Below, piece by piece: positions 25,063 to 34,033 of a stretch of DNA of 64,000 nucleotides. Location of the stretch: NCBI RefSeq assembly GCF_014650035.1, contig NZ_BMUE01000022.1, positions 1-64,000 of the forward strand, written 5' to 3'. The first letter of the stretch is position 1; each line of letters opens with the position of its first letter. The position numbers were made by a program, and so were the translations under genes. The DNA comes from Streptomyces lucensis JCM 4490 (GTDB lineage: Bacteria > Actinomycetota > Actinomycetes > Streptomycetales > Streptomycetaceae). The notes under the pieces were generated by a model. That model was not told where the DNA came from. It did no database searches and saw nothing but the letters and a program-made list of their open reading frames with translations.

Positions 25063-26703
25063 CTACCGCTCGGTCACCTTGCCGGACGCCACCTCCAGGC
25101 GCCGGGTCACCCGGACCGCGTCCAGCATCCGCCGGTCGTGGGTGACCAGCAGCAGTGTGCCGTCGTAGGCGTCGAGGGCCGACTCCAGCTGCTCGATGGC
25201 GGGCAGGTCGAGGTGGTTCGTCGGCTCGTCCAGGACGAGCAGGTTGACGCCCCGGCCCTGCAGCAGGGCGAGGGCGGCGCGGGTGCGCTCGCCCGGCGAG
25301 AGGGTCGCGGCCGGGCGCAGCACGTGTTCGGACTTCAGGCCGAACTTGGCGAGCAGGGTGCGGACCTCGACGGGCTCGGTGTCGGGCACGGCCGCGCAGA
25401 AGGCGTCGAGCAGCGTCTCGGGGCCGTGGAAGAACCCCCGGGCCTGGTCGACCTCGCCGACCAGGACGCCGGAGCCGAGCGCCGCGTGGCCGGAGTCGAG
25501 GCTCACGCGGCCCAGCAGCACGCCGAGCAGGGTGGACTTGCCGGCCCCGTTGGCTCCGGTGACCGCGACCCGGTCCGCCCAGTCGATCTGCAGGGACACC
25601 GGGCCGAAGGCGAAGCCGCCGCGCCGGACCTCGGCGTCGCGCAGGGTCGCGACCACGGCGCCCGAGCGCGGGGCGGACGCGATCTCCATGCGCAGTTCCC
25701 ACTCCTTGCGCGGCTCCTCGACCACCTCGAGGCGTTCGATCATGCGCTGGGTCTGCCGGGCCTTGGCGGCCTGCTTCTCGCTGGCCTCGCTGCGGAACTT
25801 GCGGCCGATCTTGTCGTTGTCGTTGCCCGCCTTGCGCCGGGCGTTCTTCACGCCCTTGTCCATCCAGGTGCGCTGCATCTGGGCGCGGTCCTGCAGGGCG
25901 GCCTTCTTGTCGGCGTACTCCTCGAAGTCCTCGCGGGCGTGCCGGCGGGCCACCTCGCGCTCCTCCAGGTAGGCGTCGTAGCCGCCGCCGTAGAGGTTGA
26001 TCCGCTGCTGGGCGAGGTCGAGTTCGAGGACCTTGGTGACGGTGCGGGTGAGGAACTCGCGGTCGTGGCTGACGACGACCGTGCCCGCGCGCAGGCCGGT
26101 GACGAACCGTTCGAGGCGTTCCAGGCCGTCCAGGTCCAGGTCGTTGGTGGGCTCGTCGAGCAGGAAGACGTCGTAGCGGGAGAGGAGGAGGGAGGCGAGG
26201 CCGGCGCGGGCCGCCTGGCCGCCGGACAGGGAGGTCATCGGCTGGTCCAGGTCCACGGCGAGGCCGAGGGAGTCGGCGACCTCCTCCGCGCGCTCCTCCA
26301 GGTCGGCGCCGCCGAGACCGAGCCAGCGCTCCAGGGCGGTCGCGTAGGCGTCGTCGGCGCCGGGGGCCGCGTCGACCAGCGCCTGCGTCGCCTCGTCCAT
26401 GACGCGCTGCGCCTCGGCGACGCCCGTGCGGCGGGCGAGGAACTGCCGGACGGTCTCCCCCGGCCTGCGCTCCGGCTCCTGCGGCAGGTGGCCGACGGTC
26501 GCGGCCGGCGGGGACAGCCGGAGCTCGCCCTGCTCGGGGGCGGTGAGCCCGGCGAGCAGGCGCAGCAGCGTGGACTTGCCCGCGCCGTTGGCGCCGACCA
26601 GCCCGATCACGTCGCCGGGCGCGACGACGAGGTCGAGCCCGGCGAAGAGGGAGCGGTCGCCGTGCCCGGCGGCGAGGTTCTTGGCGACGAGGGTGGCAGT
26701 CAT
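25063..26703 (-). CDS. ABC-F family ATPase (translation factor type)
   Basis: 546 residues with two ABC domains and no membrane segments. Walker A: GANGAGKST near residue 38 and again near 370; signatures LSGGQAARAG and LSPGERTRAA; Walker B LLDEPTNDLD and LVLDEPTNHLD. The inter-domain linker is long and charged (KKAALQDRAQMQRTWMDKGV...ERLEVVEEP), the part that reaches the ribosomal P-site tRNA/peptidyl-transferase region in this family. It is probably a housekeeping or antibiotic-protective ribosome factor. On the minus strand TAGGAT lies 9 nt before the ATG, so the transcript leader must be very short. Confidence 0.9.
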   Translation of the reverse strand: MTATLVAKNLAAGHGDRSLFAGLDLVVAPGDVIGLVGANGAGKSTLLRLLAGLTAPEQGELRLSPPAATVGHLPQEPERRPGETVRQFLARRTGVAEAQRVMDEATQALVDAAPGADDAYATALERWLGLGGADLEERAEEVADSLGLAVDLDQPMTSLSGGQAARAGLASLLLSRYDVFLLDEPTNDLDLDGLERLERFVTGLRAGTVVVSHDREFLTRTVTKVLELDLAQQRINLYGGGYDAYLEEREVARRHAREDFEEYADKKAALQDRAQMQRTWMDKGVKNARRKAGNDNDKIGRKFRSEASEKQAAKARQTQRMIERLEVVEEPRKEWELRMEIASAPRSGAVVATLRDAEVRRGGFAFGPVSLQIDWADRVAVTGANGAGKSTLLGVLLGRVSLDSGHAALGSGVLVGEVDQARGFFHGPETLLDAFCAAVPDTEPVEVRTLLAKFGLKSEHVLRPAATLSPGERTRAALALLQGRGVNLLVLDEPTNHLDLPAIEQLESALDAYDGTLLLVTHDRRMLDAVRVTRRLEVASGKVTER

Positions 26704-26795
26704 CAGACGCCGATCCTAATGGGCCGCCGGACGGGCCACGGCCGGGCCGCCCCTGGTACTCCGGCGCCGGCACCCGGGGCGGCCAGGTGCCGGGC

Positions 26796-26801
26796 TATCG
26801 T
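26796..26801 (+). promoter_or_regulatory. Leaderless -10 box of D-amino-acid oxidase gene
   Basis: TATCGT ends 6 nt before the GTG at 26808 and no Shine-Dalgarno is seen, which decides this GTG over the one at 26787. Confidence 0.45.
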
Positions 26802-26807
26802 CCTGAC

Positions 26808-27749
26808 GTGGACAGCGAGCCGAGTGCTGAAGTGATCGTGGTCGGAAGCGGAGTCGCCGGGCTGACGACGGCCGTGGTGCTGGCCGAGTCCGGGCGGCGG
26901 GTGGGGGTGTGGGCGCGGGAGCCCGCGGGGCGTACGACCTCGGCGGTCGCCGGCGGGCTGTGGTGGCCGTACCGCATCGAACCGGAGCCGCTGGTGGGTG
27001 GCTGGGCGCTGGAGTCCCTCGCGGTGTACGGGGAACTGGCGGCCCGCCCGGAGGAGACGGGCGTGCGGATGGCCGACGGCGTGCACCGGGGGACCCGGCT
27101 GGACGGGCTCGGCGCGTGGGCGGGCCGGGTGCCGGGCCTGCGGGACGTGGCCGAGGGGCTGGCGGCACGGCTGCCCGTCGTCGACATGCCGGCGCATCTG
27201 GCGTGGCTGCGGGAGCGGCTGGCCGCGGCGGGCGGGACGGTGACGCGTCGGGAGGTGGCCGACCTGACCGCGGTACCGGCTGCCGTCGTGGTCAACTGTT
27301 CGGGCATCGGGGCCCGTTCGCTGGTACCGGACCCGGGTGTGCGTCCGGTGCGCGGGCAGCTGGTCGTCGTGGAGAACCCGGGGATCACCACCTGGTTCAC
27401 CTCCGTCGACCACTCCTCCTCGGCCTCGACCTATGTCATCCCGCAGCCCGGCCGGCTGCTTCTCGGCGGCACGGCGGAGGAGGACGACTGGTCACTGGAA
27501 CCGGACCCGGACACCGCCGCGGCGATCCTCGCCCGCTGCGCGGCGGTGCGGCCGGAGATCGCCGGGGCCAGAGTGCTCGGCCACCGGGTGGGGCTGCGCC
27601 CCGCCCGGGACGCGGTACGGCTGGAACGGCGGCTGCTGCCGGACGGGCGGGTGCTGGTGCACAACTACGGACACGGCGGGGCCGGGGTGACCGTGGCCTG
27701 GGGCTGCGCACGGGAGGCGGCCGAACTGGCGTTCCCGGCGGCCGCCTGA
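26808..27749 (+). CDS. D-amino-acid oxidase-like FAD oxidoreductase
   Basis: 313-residue flavoenzyme. FAD-binding motif VIVVGSGVAGLTTAVVLAE at the N-terminus; the DAAO-type AGGLWWPYRIEP; VRPVRGQLVVV; substrate-site RVGLRPARD and the C-terminal NYGHGGAGVTVAWG FAD signature. It should oxidise a D-amino acid (or glycine-like amine) to the keto acid, giving H2O2 and ammonia. Starting at GTG 26808 gives MDSEPSAE. Convergent with the Xaa-Pro peptidase gene across a repeat-filled gap; the last 25 bp of this gene reappear in that gap. Confidence 0.88.
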   Translation: MDSEPSAEVIVVGSGVAGLTTAVVLAESGRRVGVWAREPAGRTTSAVAGGLWWPYRIEPEPLVGGWALESLAVYGELAARPEETGVRMADGVHRGTRLDGLGAWAGRVPGLRDVAEGLAARLPVVDMPAHLAWLRERLAAAGGTVTRREVADLTAVPAAVVVNCSGIGARSLVPDPGVRPVRGQLVVVENPGITTWFTSVDHSSSASTYVIPQPGRLLLGGTAEEDDWSLEPDPDTAAAILARCAAVRPEIAGARVLGHRVGLRPARDAVRLERRLLPDGRVLVHNYGHGGAGVTVAWGCAREAAELAFPAAA

Positions 27750-28320
27750 GCCGCTGGCCGTGTCCGCGGAGTCGCGTCGTTCCCCCACAGGGCGGGCGTC
27801 GCGGCGTCCCGTGCGTGCTCTCGGCGTGCCGGCCGGATGCCCTCGTACCGGGCGTACTCGGGCATGCGGCCGGTGCGGCGAGAGTGCGTGCCGGGCGCCG
27901 CGACGCGGGCGCGGCTTCGCGGACACGGCCTGGCCCGCGGGGATGTGCCGGACGGTGCGCGGGGCACGGAGCCCGTCCAGGGTGGCCGGCGCGGGCGTGG
28001 CCGGTGGTGGCCCGGGCGAGAGACGTTGCCCCGACGACCGGCGGAAGTCCCGTCCGCGCCTCGGCCCCCTCGCCGTGCCCCGCGGGCGGCCAGGCGGGCG
28101 TTCCCGGCCGCCTGAGCCGCCCGCCCGCGGGGATGTGTGTGCGGGGCGCGGTCCCCGCGCAGGACGACCGGCGCGGGCGCGGCCGGGAGCCGGTCGGGGA
28201 ACCGGCCGAAGCCGCCCGCCGCCCCGCCGAGCGCCCCCGCGCCCGCCGGCGCCGCCGTGCGCCCCGGCCCCGCCCTGCGCGCGGAACGCGGCCGGCCGGC
28301 GTCCCGGCCGCCCGAGCCGG
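27750..28320. other. 571-bp gap with hairpin and degenerate junction repeats
   Basis: The space between two convergent genes holds no credible gene despite open frames, which are due to base composition. It contains a 111-nt inverted repeat (27796-27906) and two degenerate copies of the neighbouring gene ends (27928-28020 and 28099-28188). Codon-like order is lost. No T-rich terminator was seen apart from the inverted repeat. Confidence 0.7.
27796..27906 (+). repeat. Long imperfect inverted repeat (53-bp stem, 5-nt loop)
   Basis: Starting GCGTCGCGGCG and ending in its exact complement, the two 53-nt arms give 41 Watson-Crick pairs, 7 G-U pairs and 5 mismatches if transcribed rightwards. On the other strand the 7 wobbles would be A-C clashes. 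The loop is CGGGC between self-complementary GTAC blocks. It starts 46 nt after the D-amino-acid oxidase stop, so it may terminate or stabilise that mRNA. Confidence 0.75.
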
Positions 28321-28420
28321 TCAGCCCGCCGGGATGTGGCGGACCGTGTGCGGGCCGCGGACGCCGTCCAGGGTGGTCGGCGCGGGCGCGGCCGGGGCGT
28401 GGCCGGCGGTGGCCCGGGTG
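27928..28420. repeat. Three diverged copies of the convergent-gene junction
   Basis: The true end of the peptidase gene (28319-28420) reads GCCCGCCGGGATGTGGCGG ... GTCCAGGGTGG ... GTGGCCGGCGGTGGCCCGGG. A similar block lies at 27928-28020 (GCCCGCGGGGATGTGCCGG ... GTCCAGGGTGG ... GTGGCCGGTGGTGGCCCGGG) with an 11-base deletion, and a shorter one at 28099-28188. The 28099 copy also begins with GCGTTCCCGGCCGCCTGAG, matching the end of the oxidase gene at 27729. These look like decayed tandem duplications. Confidence 0.65.
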
Positions 28421-30273
28421 AAGGCCGCCGCGCCGCCGGTGAGCGGGAGTGCCGCCCGCGTGCCCGACAGTGTCAGCGTGAGCGTCGGCCTCGTCGCCGG
28501 AGGGTCGATGAGGTCCTTGTCCGTGCCGGCGACGATCAGGGCCAGGCGGTGGCCCTTCGGGACGACGTGGTCGGTGGCCGCGAGGTCCAGGGTGATCGTG
28601 TACGGCTTGCCCGGGGTGAGCGGGACGCCCTTGCCGAGGGAGGCGTAGTGGCCGAGGTCGGCCCAGCCGCGGCTGAACACGGTGTAGTCGACGGCAGCCG
28701 TCTTCGCCCTGGTCTCCTTGAAGCAGGCGCTGTCCCCGGCCGTGCTCGCGCCCCAGCAGGTGCGGTCGGTGAGCGTGGTGATGCCCTCGCCGCGGTCGGC
28801 GTAGTCGCGGATGGTGTCCGGGCCGAGGTCCACCAGGACCGCGGACAGGTGGGCGGAGGCGGTGGTCGGGGTCGCGGTGACCGTCACCCGGGAGGAGCCG
28901 GACAGGCGCAGGCCGTGGGTGAGCGGTGCCGTGAGGAAACCGGCCTTCTCGGGGGTGGACGCGGTCAGGTGCGCGGCCCAGTCGCCCTCGCCCAGGCCGG
29001 GGTCGTCGGTGAGGGTCTCGGTGCCGCCCGCCGGACGCAGGCCGAGCGTGCCGACGCCGGCCCGGGCGCCGGGGGCGGGGTGCAGGACGGTGACGCGGGT
29101 GCCGCGCGGCGGCCAGGACCGGGACGTCACCCACTGGCCGGGGTGGCGTTCGACGTCGGCCACCGGGGCCCGGTCGACGCCGTTGTCGTAGCCGAGGAGT
29201 TCGTGGTCGAACCAGCGGTGCAGGGTGTCGACCCAGGCGCCGCGCCGGTAGTCGAAGGGGTCGACGTGCCCGGTCTGGGACAGCCAGAGCTTGCGCTCGA
29301 CACCGTGTGCGGCGAGGGCGTCCCACCACTGGCCGAAGTGCTTGGTGCGGACGTTGAGGTCCTGCATGCCGTGCACGGCGAACACGCTGGCGCGCACCCT
29401 GGCCGCGTCCTCGACGTAGTCCCGCTCGGTCCACAGCGGGGTCCAGTCGCCGCTGCGCGGGCTGCCGTCGGCGAGCTTTCGGTGCACGGCCGCGCAGTGG
29501 GAGCGGGCGTCGTCGCTCTCGACGTAGCCGGCCAGTTCACCGGGGCCGCCGTCGTAGAGCGGGGCGCCCTGGGCGAAGTAGTAGTCGTACCAGGAGGAGA
29601 TGGCGCTGATCGGGACGATGGTCCTGAGGCCCTTGACGCCGGTGGCGGCGACGCCGTTGGCGATGGTGCCGTCCCAGCTCTTGCCGATCATGCCGGTCCT
29701 GCCGTTGGTCCAGCCGGCCCGGACGGGGGTGCCGCCGGTGCGGCTGGTGTACGCCCGGGCCCGGCCGTTCAGCCAGTCGACGACGGCCTTGGCGGACTGC
29801 ACGTCGGAGCGCCCGCCGACGTCCACGCAGCCGTCGGAGCGGTTGGTGCCCGCCAGGTCGACGCCGACGAAGGCGTAGCCGCGGGGCACGAAGTAGTTGT
29901 CCAGGAACAGCGGCATCCGCACGACGCGGCCGTTCGCGTCGTACGTCTTCACCTGGCTCTCGTTGCCGCGCCCGCAGCAGGAGTAGTACGGGCTCGCGTC
30001 CATGATGACCGGCACCTTGCGGCCCTGCCGGGCGGGTTCGGCGGGCCGGACGATGTCGGCGGCGACCCGGTCGGTCCGCCCGTCGCCGTCCTCGTCGAGA
30101 CCCGTGTCGACCCAGACGGACTCGCGGACGGCACCGGCGTAGGAGTAGACGGGCCGGCTCTCGCGCGGGGGCGCGGCCCGGGCCGTGGACGGGGCGAGGA
30201 AGAGCGCCGTCAGGACGGCGACGGCCGCTGTCGCGAGCGTTCTCCGGGTCGTGAAGCGCGTGCGTTTCGGCAT
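28321..30273 (-). CDS. Secreted Xaa-Pro dipeptidyl-peptidase (CocE/S15 family)
   Basis: 650 residues. An N-terminal signal peptide (RRTLATAAVAVLTALFLAP, cleavage near STARAAP) directs export. The alpha/beta-hydrolase domain has the nucleophile Ser199 in MIGKSWDGTIA; an Asp candidate lies in FAVHGMQDLNV and the His in LSQTGHVDPF. The C-terminal third is a jelly-roll X-Pro C domain. It removes N-terminal Xaa-Pro dipeptides from peptides outside the cell. It is divergent from another secreted peptidase, so the pair may serve peptide scavenging. Its last ~100 bp are duplicated downstream. Confidence 0.9.
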   Translation of the reverse strand: MPKRTRFTTRRTLATAAVAVLTALFLAPSTARAAPPRESRPVYSYAGAVRESVWVDTGLDEDGDGRTDRVAADIVRPAEPARQGRKVPVIMDASPYYSCCGRGNESQVKTYDANGRVVRMPLFLDNYFVPRGYAFVGVDLAGTNRSDGCVDVGGRSDVQSAKAVVDWLNGRARAYTSRTGGTPVRAGWTNGRTGMIGKSWDGTIANGVAATGVKGLRTIVPISAISSWYDYYFAQGAPLYDGGPGELAGYVESDDARSHCAAVHRKLADGSPRSGDWTPLWTERDYVEDAARVRASVFAVHGMQDLNVRTKHFGQWWDALAAHGVERKLWLSQTGHVDPFDYRRGAWVDTLHRWFDHELLGYDNGVDRAPVADVERHPGQWVTSRSWPPRGTRVTVLHPAPGARAGVGTLGLRPAGGTETLTDDPGLGEGDWAAHLTASTPEKAGFLTAPLTHGLRLSGSSRVTVTATPTTASAHLSAVLVDLGPDTIRDYADRGEGITTLTDRTCWGASTAGDSACFKETRAKTAAVDYTVFSRGWADLGHYASLGKGVPLTPGKPYTITLDLAATDHVVPKGHRLALIVAGTDKDLIDPPATRPTLTLTLSGTRAALPLTGGAAAFTRATAGHAPAAPAPTTLDGVRGPHTVRHIPAG

Positions 30274-30462
30274 GCGCGGACGGTACTCCGGTCAACTCTT
30301 CGGCAGAAGAGGGCATCTGAGTGACCCTCGGGTGCCCGTGACGGCTGAATGGCGATCGTGTGACAGCAGGGGCCATGGACAGGTCAGGTGCCCCGGGGAC
30401 TGAATAGGCTCCGGACGGACTTCTGACGAACGGACCGAACGTCCCGACGACTTGGAGCTGAC

Positions 30463-31950
30463 GTGCACCGCAGACTCATCGCACCGGGCGCACTCGTGGC
30501 GGCCTCCCTCCTGCTGGCGATCCCGGCATCGGCCGCGAGCCACTCCCCCGGTGCGCCGGGCATCGGCGACCCCTACTACCCGTACTACGGCAACGGCGGC
30601 TACGACGTCTCCCACTACGACCTGAGGCTGCAGTACCAGCCGAAGACCGACGAACTGCAGGGCACGGCGACGATCCTGGCGCGGACCACGCAGGACCTCT
30701 CCAGCTTCGACCTGGACTTCCTGCTCGACGTCAGCGAGGTGCGGGTCAACGGCGCCAAGGCGGCCTTCGCCACCGCCGGCCAGCACGAACTGGTCGTCAC
30801 CCCGAAGACGCCGCTGGCCAAGGGCACGGCCGTCACGGTGGTCGTCCGTTACAGCGGGGTGCCGTCGGCGAAGAGCGCGTACGGCTTCACCACCTGGCAC
30901 CGCACGCCGGACGGCGCCGTGGCGGCCGACGAGCCCGAGGCCGCCTGGTGGTGGTTCCCCAGCAACGACCACCCTCGCGACAAGGCCACCTACGACGTGT
31001 CGGTCGCCGTGCCGGACGGCACCCAGGCCATCTCCAACGGCACGCTGCAGTCGAGCGTGTCGAAGCTGGGCTGGACCCGCTACAACTGGCGGCAGAACAA
31101 GCCGCAGGCGACCTACCTGACCACACTCGCGCTGGGGAGGTTCGACATCACCACCGGCACCTCCGACGGCGGTGTGCCCGTCGTCAACGCCTACAGCAAG
31201 GACCTGGGCGACAACGACGGGGCCGCGCGGGCGAGCGTGGAGCGCACCGGGGAGATCGTCGACTGGCTGAGCGGATACTTCGGGCCGTATCCGTTCGGTT
31301 CGGCGGGCGGTTACGTGCCGAACACCACCACCGGGTACGCGCTGGAGACCCAGACGCGCGTCTACTACAGCCCCAAGCAGTTCGCGGGCGGCTCCAACAC
31401 CTCGGTGGTCGTGCACGAGCTGGCCCACCAGTGGTACGGCGACGACGTGTCGCTCGAGGACTGGAAGGACATCTGGATCAACGAGGGATTCGCGCGGTAC
31501 GCGCAGTGGCTGTGGTCGGAGCACGAGGGCGAGGGCACCACCCGCGAACTCGCCGACTACGTGTACGCCTCCCACCCGGCGGGCGACGCGTTCTGGACGG
31601 TCGCGCCGGGCGACCCGGGCGCCGACAACCAGTTCGACATCGCCGTCTACGACCGCGGCGCCCTCGCCATCCAGGCGCTGCGCGACGAGATCGGCGACGA
31701 CGCGTTCTTCGCCGTCCTGAAGGGCTGGCCGAAGGAGCACGCGTACGGCAACGCCTCGGTGGCGGACTTCCGGAAGTACGCCGAGCGCGTGTCCGGCAAG
31801 CCTCTGGCCGCGCTGTTCGACACCTGGCTGTTCCAGCCGTCGAAGCCGGCCGCGGGCACGGGGCGGTCCCTGGCCCGGGCGGCGGCGCCCGCGGTGCGGC
31901 CGAAGTCCTGGAAGAGGATCGAGGCGACGAACGCCGTGCACGGGCACTGA
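30463..31950 (+). CDS. Secreted M1-family zinc metallopeptidase
   Basis: 495 residues with a signal peptide (LIAPGALVAASLLLAIPASA). The zinc site is complete: H318-E319-x-x-H322 (VVVHELAHQW) and E341 in INEGFARYAQW, the HExxHx18E of aminopeptidase N relatives. The usual GAMEN substrate motif is replaced by a GYALETQTRVYY-type segment, as in many short secreted M1 proteins. The ERAP-like C-terminal domain is missing, so the protein is half the usual length. GTG start at 30463 behind GGAG. A long hairpin follows the gene. Confidence 0.9.
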   Translation: MHRRLIAPGALVAASLLLAIPASAASHSPGAPGIGDPYYPYYGNGGYDVSHYDLRLQYQPKTDELQGTATILARTTQDLSSFDLDFLLDVSEVRVNGAKAAFATAGQHELVVTPKTPLAKGTAVTVVVRYSGVPSAKSAYGFTTWHRTPDGAVAADEPEAAWWWFPSNDHPRDKATYDVSVAVPDGTQAISNGTLQSSVSKLGWTRYNWRQNKPQATYLTTLALGRFDITTGTSDGGVPVVNAYSKDLGDNDGAARASVERTGEIVDWLSGYFGPYPFGSAGGYVPNTTTGYALETQTRVYYSPKQFAGGSNTSVVVHELAHQWYGDDVSLEDWKDIWINEGFARYAQWLWSEHEGEGTTRELADYVYASHPAGDAFWTVAPGDPGADNQFDIAVYDRGALAIQALRDEIGDDAFFAVLKGWPKEHAYGNASVADFRKYAERVSGKPLAALFDTWLFQPSKPAAGTGRSLARAAAPAVRPKSWKRIEATNAVHGH

Positions 31951-31970
31951 CGCCCGGGGCTGCCGCCCCC

Positions 31971-32019
31971 GGCCGGCCGTCCGCGCCGCCGCCCACCGGC
32001 CCGGCGCGGACGGCCGGCC
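31971..32019. terminator. 18-bp perfect stem between convergent genes
   Basis: GGCCGGCCGTCCGCGCCG and its exact complement flank a 13-nt loop, 20 nt after the M1 peptidase stop and 16 nt before the end of the macro-domain gene. It is suited to stop transcription from both sides. Confidence 0.75.
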
Positions 32020-32035
32020 CGTGCGGGCCCTCGGG

Positions 32036-32524
32036 TCAGCCGCCGCCCTCCCCGTGGTCGTACACCGTCACCGGGATCCCGCGCCGCACGAGCCGCTCGG
32101 TGACGAGCGGCTCCACGCGGGACCACTTCCCGCCGGCCAGGCCGCACCCGATGCGGGGCATGTGCACGGACGCGCCGAGCCGGGCCGCCTCCCCGGCGAG
32201 CCGGCCGAGAGCGGTGTCGATCGCCTCGTAGCGGACGGGGACGCCCTCGCTGCCGGTCCTGATCCCGCGCTGGCCGATCATGTTGGCCACCCACAGCTGC
32301 CGCTCGACCCGGACCAGCCGGACCGCGCCCAGGCCGAAGTCGTTGTGCGCGCGGTCGCGGTGCCAGGCGCGGAAGTCCGCCTCGGGCTCCGGCCAGCGCC
32401 GGGAGAGCGCCAGCACGAATCCCTTGCCCCATCCGCCGATGTCGTTGCAGACATGGGCGATCACCCTGGGGCCCTTGGCCGAGGGGGCGGTGGCGTCGCC
32501 GCGGACGTAACGGATCTCCGGCAT
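32036..32524 (-). CDS. Macro domain protein (ADP-ribose-phosphate phosphatase-like)
   Basis: 162 residues, a stand-alone macro domain. Start IRYVRGDATAP gives the ADP-ribose-contacting Asp; IAHVCNDIGGWGKGFV is the Asn/Gly loop; VHMPRIGCGLAGGKW is the diphosphate-binding loop. It should bind or hydrolyse ADP-ribose derivatives (Poa1p-like). No ADP-ribosyltransferase partner is adjacent, so a DarTG-type toxin-antitoxin is unlikely. It lies 42 nt downstream of a permease gene but a hairpin separates them. Confidence 0.85.
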   Translation of the reverse strand: MPEIRYVRGDATAPSAKGPRVIAHVCNDIGGWGKGFVLALSRRWPEPEADFRAWHRDRAHNDFGLGAVRLVRVERQLWVANMIGQRGIRTGSEGVPVRYEAIDTALGRLAGEAARLGASVHMPRIGCGLAGGKWSRVEPLVTERLVRRGIPVTVYDHGEGGG

Positions 32525-32538
32525 GACGCCACCGTAGG

Positions 32539-32561
32539 CGGTGCCACTGACAGTGGCACCG
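32539..32561 (-). terminator. 10-bp perfect hairpin between permease and macro-domain gene
   Basis: CGGTGCCACT pairs with AGTGGCACCG across a 3-nt loop, 5 nt beyond the permease stop and 14 nt before the macro-domain start. It acts as a terminator for the permease or an operator for the next gene. Confidence 0.55.
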
Positions 32562-32566
32562 GGCCG

Positions 32567-34033
32567 CTACTTCGTCAGGCGGGTCAGTTCCTCGTCGGTG
32601 TTCCGGGAGACGCGGCGGCGGACGCCGTACCAGCCGGCGGTCAGCAGGAGGGCGACCAGCGGGATGAGCAGGAGGGTCTTGCGGCCGACCTCGGGGTCGT
32701 TCCACATCATGCCGAGGCACACCAGCAGGAAGACGATCGTGGCGATCTCGGTGACGGGGCTGAACTTCAGCCGGAAGCGCGGCCGGGTCACCAGGCCGGC
32801 GCGGGCGCGGCGGACGAAGACCAGGTGGCAGATCATGATGATCACCCAGGTGCTGATGATGCCGAGGGAGGCGACGTTCAGCACGATCTCGAAGGCCTGG
32901 CTGGGCATCAGGTAGTTCAGGCCGACGCCGAGCACGCAGACCGCGCAGGTCAGCAGGATGCCGCCGTAGGGGACCTGGCTGCGGTTCATGCGGGCGGTGA
33001 ACTTCGGCGCCGAGCCGGCCGTGGCCATCGAGCGCAGGATGCGGCCGGTGGAGTACAGACCGGAGTTCAGCGAGGACATGGCGGCGGTCAGCACGACCAG
33101 GTTCATCACGTCGCCGGCCGCCGGGATGCCGATCTTGGACAGGACGGTGACGAACGGGCTCTGGTCGGCGGAGTACACCGAGCCGGGCAGCAGCAGGGCG
33201 AGCAGCACGACGGAGCCGACGTAGAACAGGCCCACGCGCCACATGATCGAGTTCACCGCGCGCGGGACGACCTTCTCCGGCTCGGCGGTCTCACCGGCGG
33301 CCACGCCGACCAGCTCCAGGGCGGCGTAGGCGAAGATCACGCCCTGCATCACCAGGACGACCGGCATCATGCCGTGCGGGAAGACGCCGCCGTGGTCGGC
33401 GATGACGCTCAGGCCCGGCTTGGTGCCGTCGACGTCGTGCTGGGTGGCGAGCAGGAAGATGCCGACGAACATGAAGCCGACCAGGGTGGCGACCTTGATG
33501 ATCGCGAACCAGAACTCCATCTCGCCGAAGATCTTCACCGAGATCAGGTTCACGGCGAGGACCACCGCGAGGGCGATCAGCGCCAGCAGCCACTGCGGGA
33601 CGGCCGTGAACAAACTCCAGTAGTGCGTGTACAGCGCGATCGCGGTGATGTCGGCGATGCCGGTGGTCGACCAGTTGAGGAAGTACATCCAGCCGGCGAC
33701 GTAGGCGCCCTTCTCGCCGAGGAACTCGCGGGCGTAGCTCACGAAGGACCCGGAGGACGGCCGGTACAGGACCAGCTCGCCGAGGGCCCGGACGACGAAG
33801 AAGGCGAAGACGCCGCAGACCAGATAGGCCAGGGCGAGCGCCGGGCCCGCGTTGTGCAGACGGCCGCCGGCGCCGAGGAAGAGGCCGGTGCCGATGGCTC
33901 CGCCGATGGCGATCATGTTGACGTGGCGGGCCTTGAGGTCCTTGCTGTAGCCGGCGTCGCCCGCGTCGGCGGGCGTGGCCGCCGCCTGGGGACTGTCGGT
34001 GGCCTGTGCCGGTTCCACGGCTTCCTTGCTCAC
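32567..34033 (-). CDS. Amino-acid permease (APC superfamily, AnsP/GABA-permease type)
   Basis: 488 residues with about 12 transmembrane segments. The amino acid transporter signature is in IAIGGAIGTGLFLGAGGRL (TM1), and SGSFVSYAREFLGEKGAYVAGW follows. GVIFAYAALELVGVAAGE in TM6 is typical of the asparagine/lysine/GABA group; substrate cannot be decided. The GTG at 34033 has AGGAAG upstream. It is divergent from a MerR regulator gene over 209 bp, so it may be controlled by it. Confidence 0.88.
   Translation of the reverse strand: MSKEAVEPAQATDSPQAAATPADAGDAGYSKDLKARHVNMIAIGGAIGTGLFLGAGGRLHNAGPALALAYLVCGVFAFFVVRALGELVLYRPSSGSFVSYAREFLGEKGAYVAGWMYFLNWSTTGIADITAIALYTHYWSLFTAVPQWLLALIALAVVLAVNLISVKIFGEMEFWFAIIKVATLVGFMFVGIFLLATQHDVDGTKPGLSVIADHGGVFPHGMMPVVLVMQGVIFAYAALELVGVAAGETAEPEKVVPRAVNSIMWRVGLFYVGSVVLLALLLPGSVYSADQSPFVTVLSKIGIPAAGDVMNLVVLTAAMSSLNSGLYSTGRILRSMATAGSAPKFTARMNRSQVPYGGILLTCAVCVLGVGLNYLMPSQAFEIVLNVASLGIISTWVIIMICHLVFVRRARAGLVTRPRFRLKFSPVTEIATIVFLLVCLGMMWNDPEVGRKTLLLIPLVALLLTAGWYGVRRRVSRNTDEELTRLTK

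Noticed and set aside
27760..30324. 854-codon plus-strand frame
   Set aside because: Antisense to the secreted peptidase; low-complexity product.
32036..32524. Macro-domain gene as the antitoxin of a DarTG system
   Set aside because: No DarT-like ADP-ribosyltransferase gene is adjacent, and the domain is of the stand-alone Poa1p-like type.
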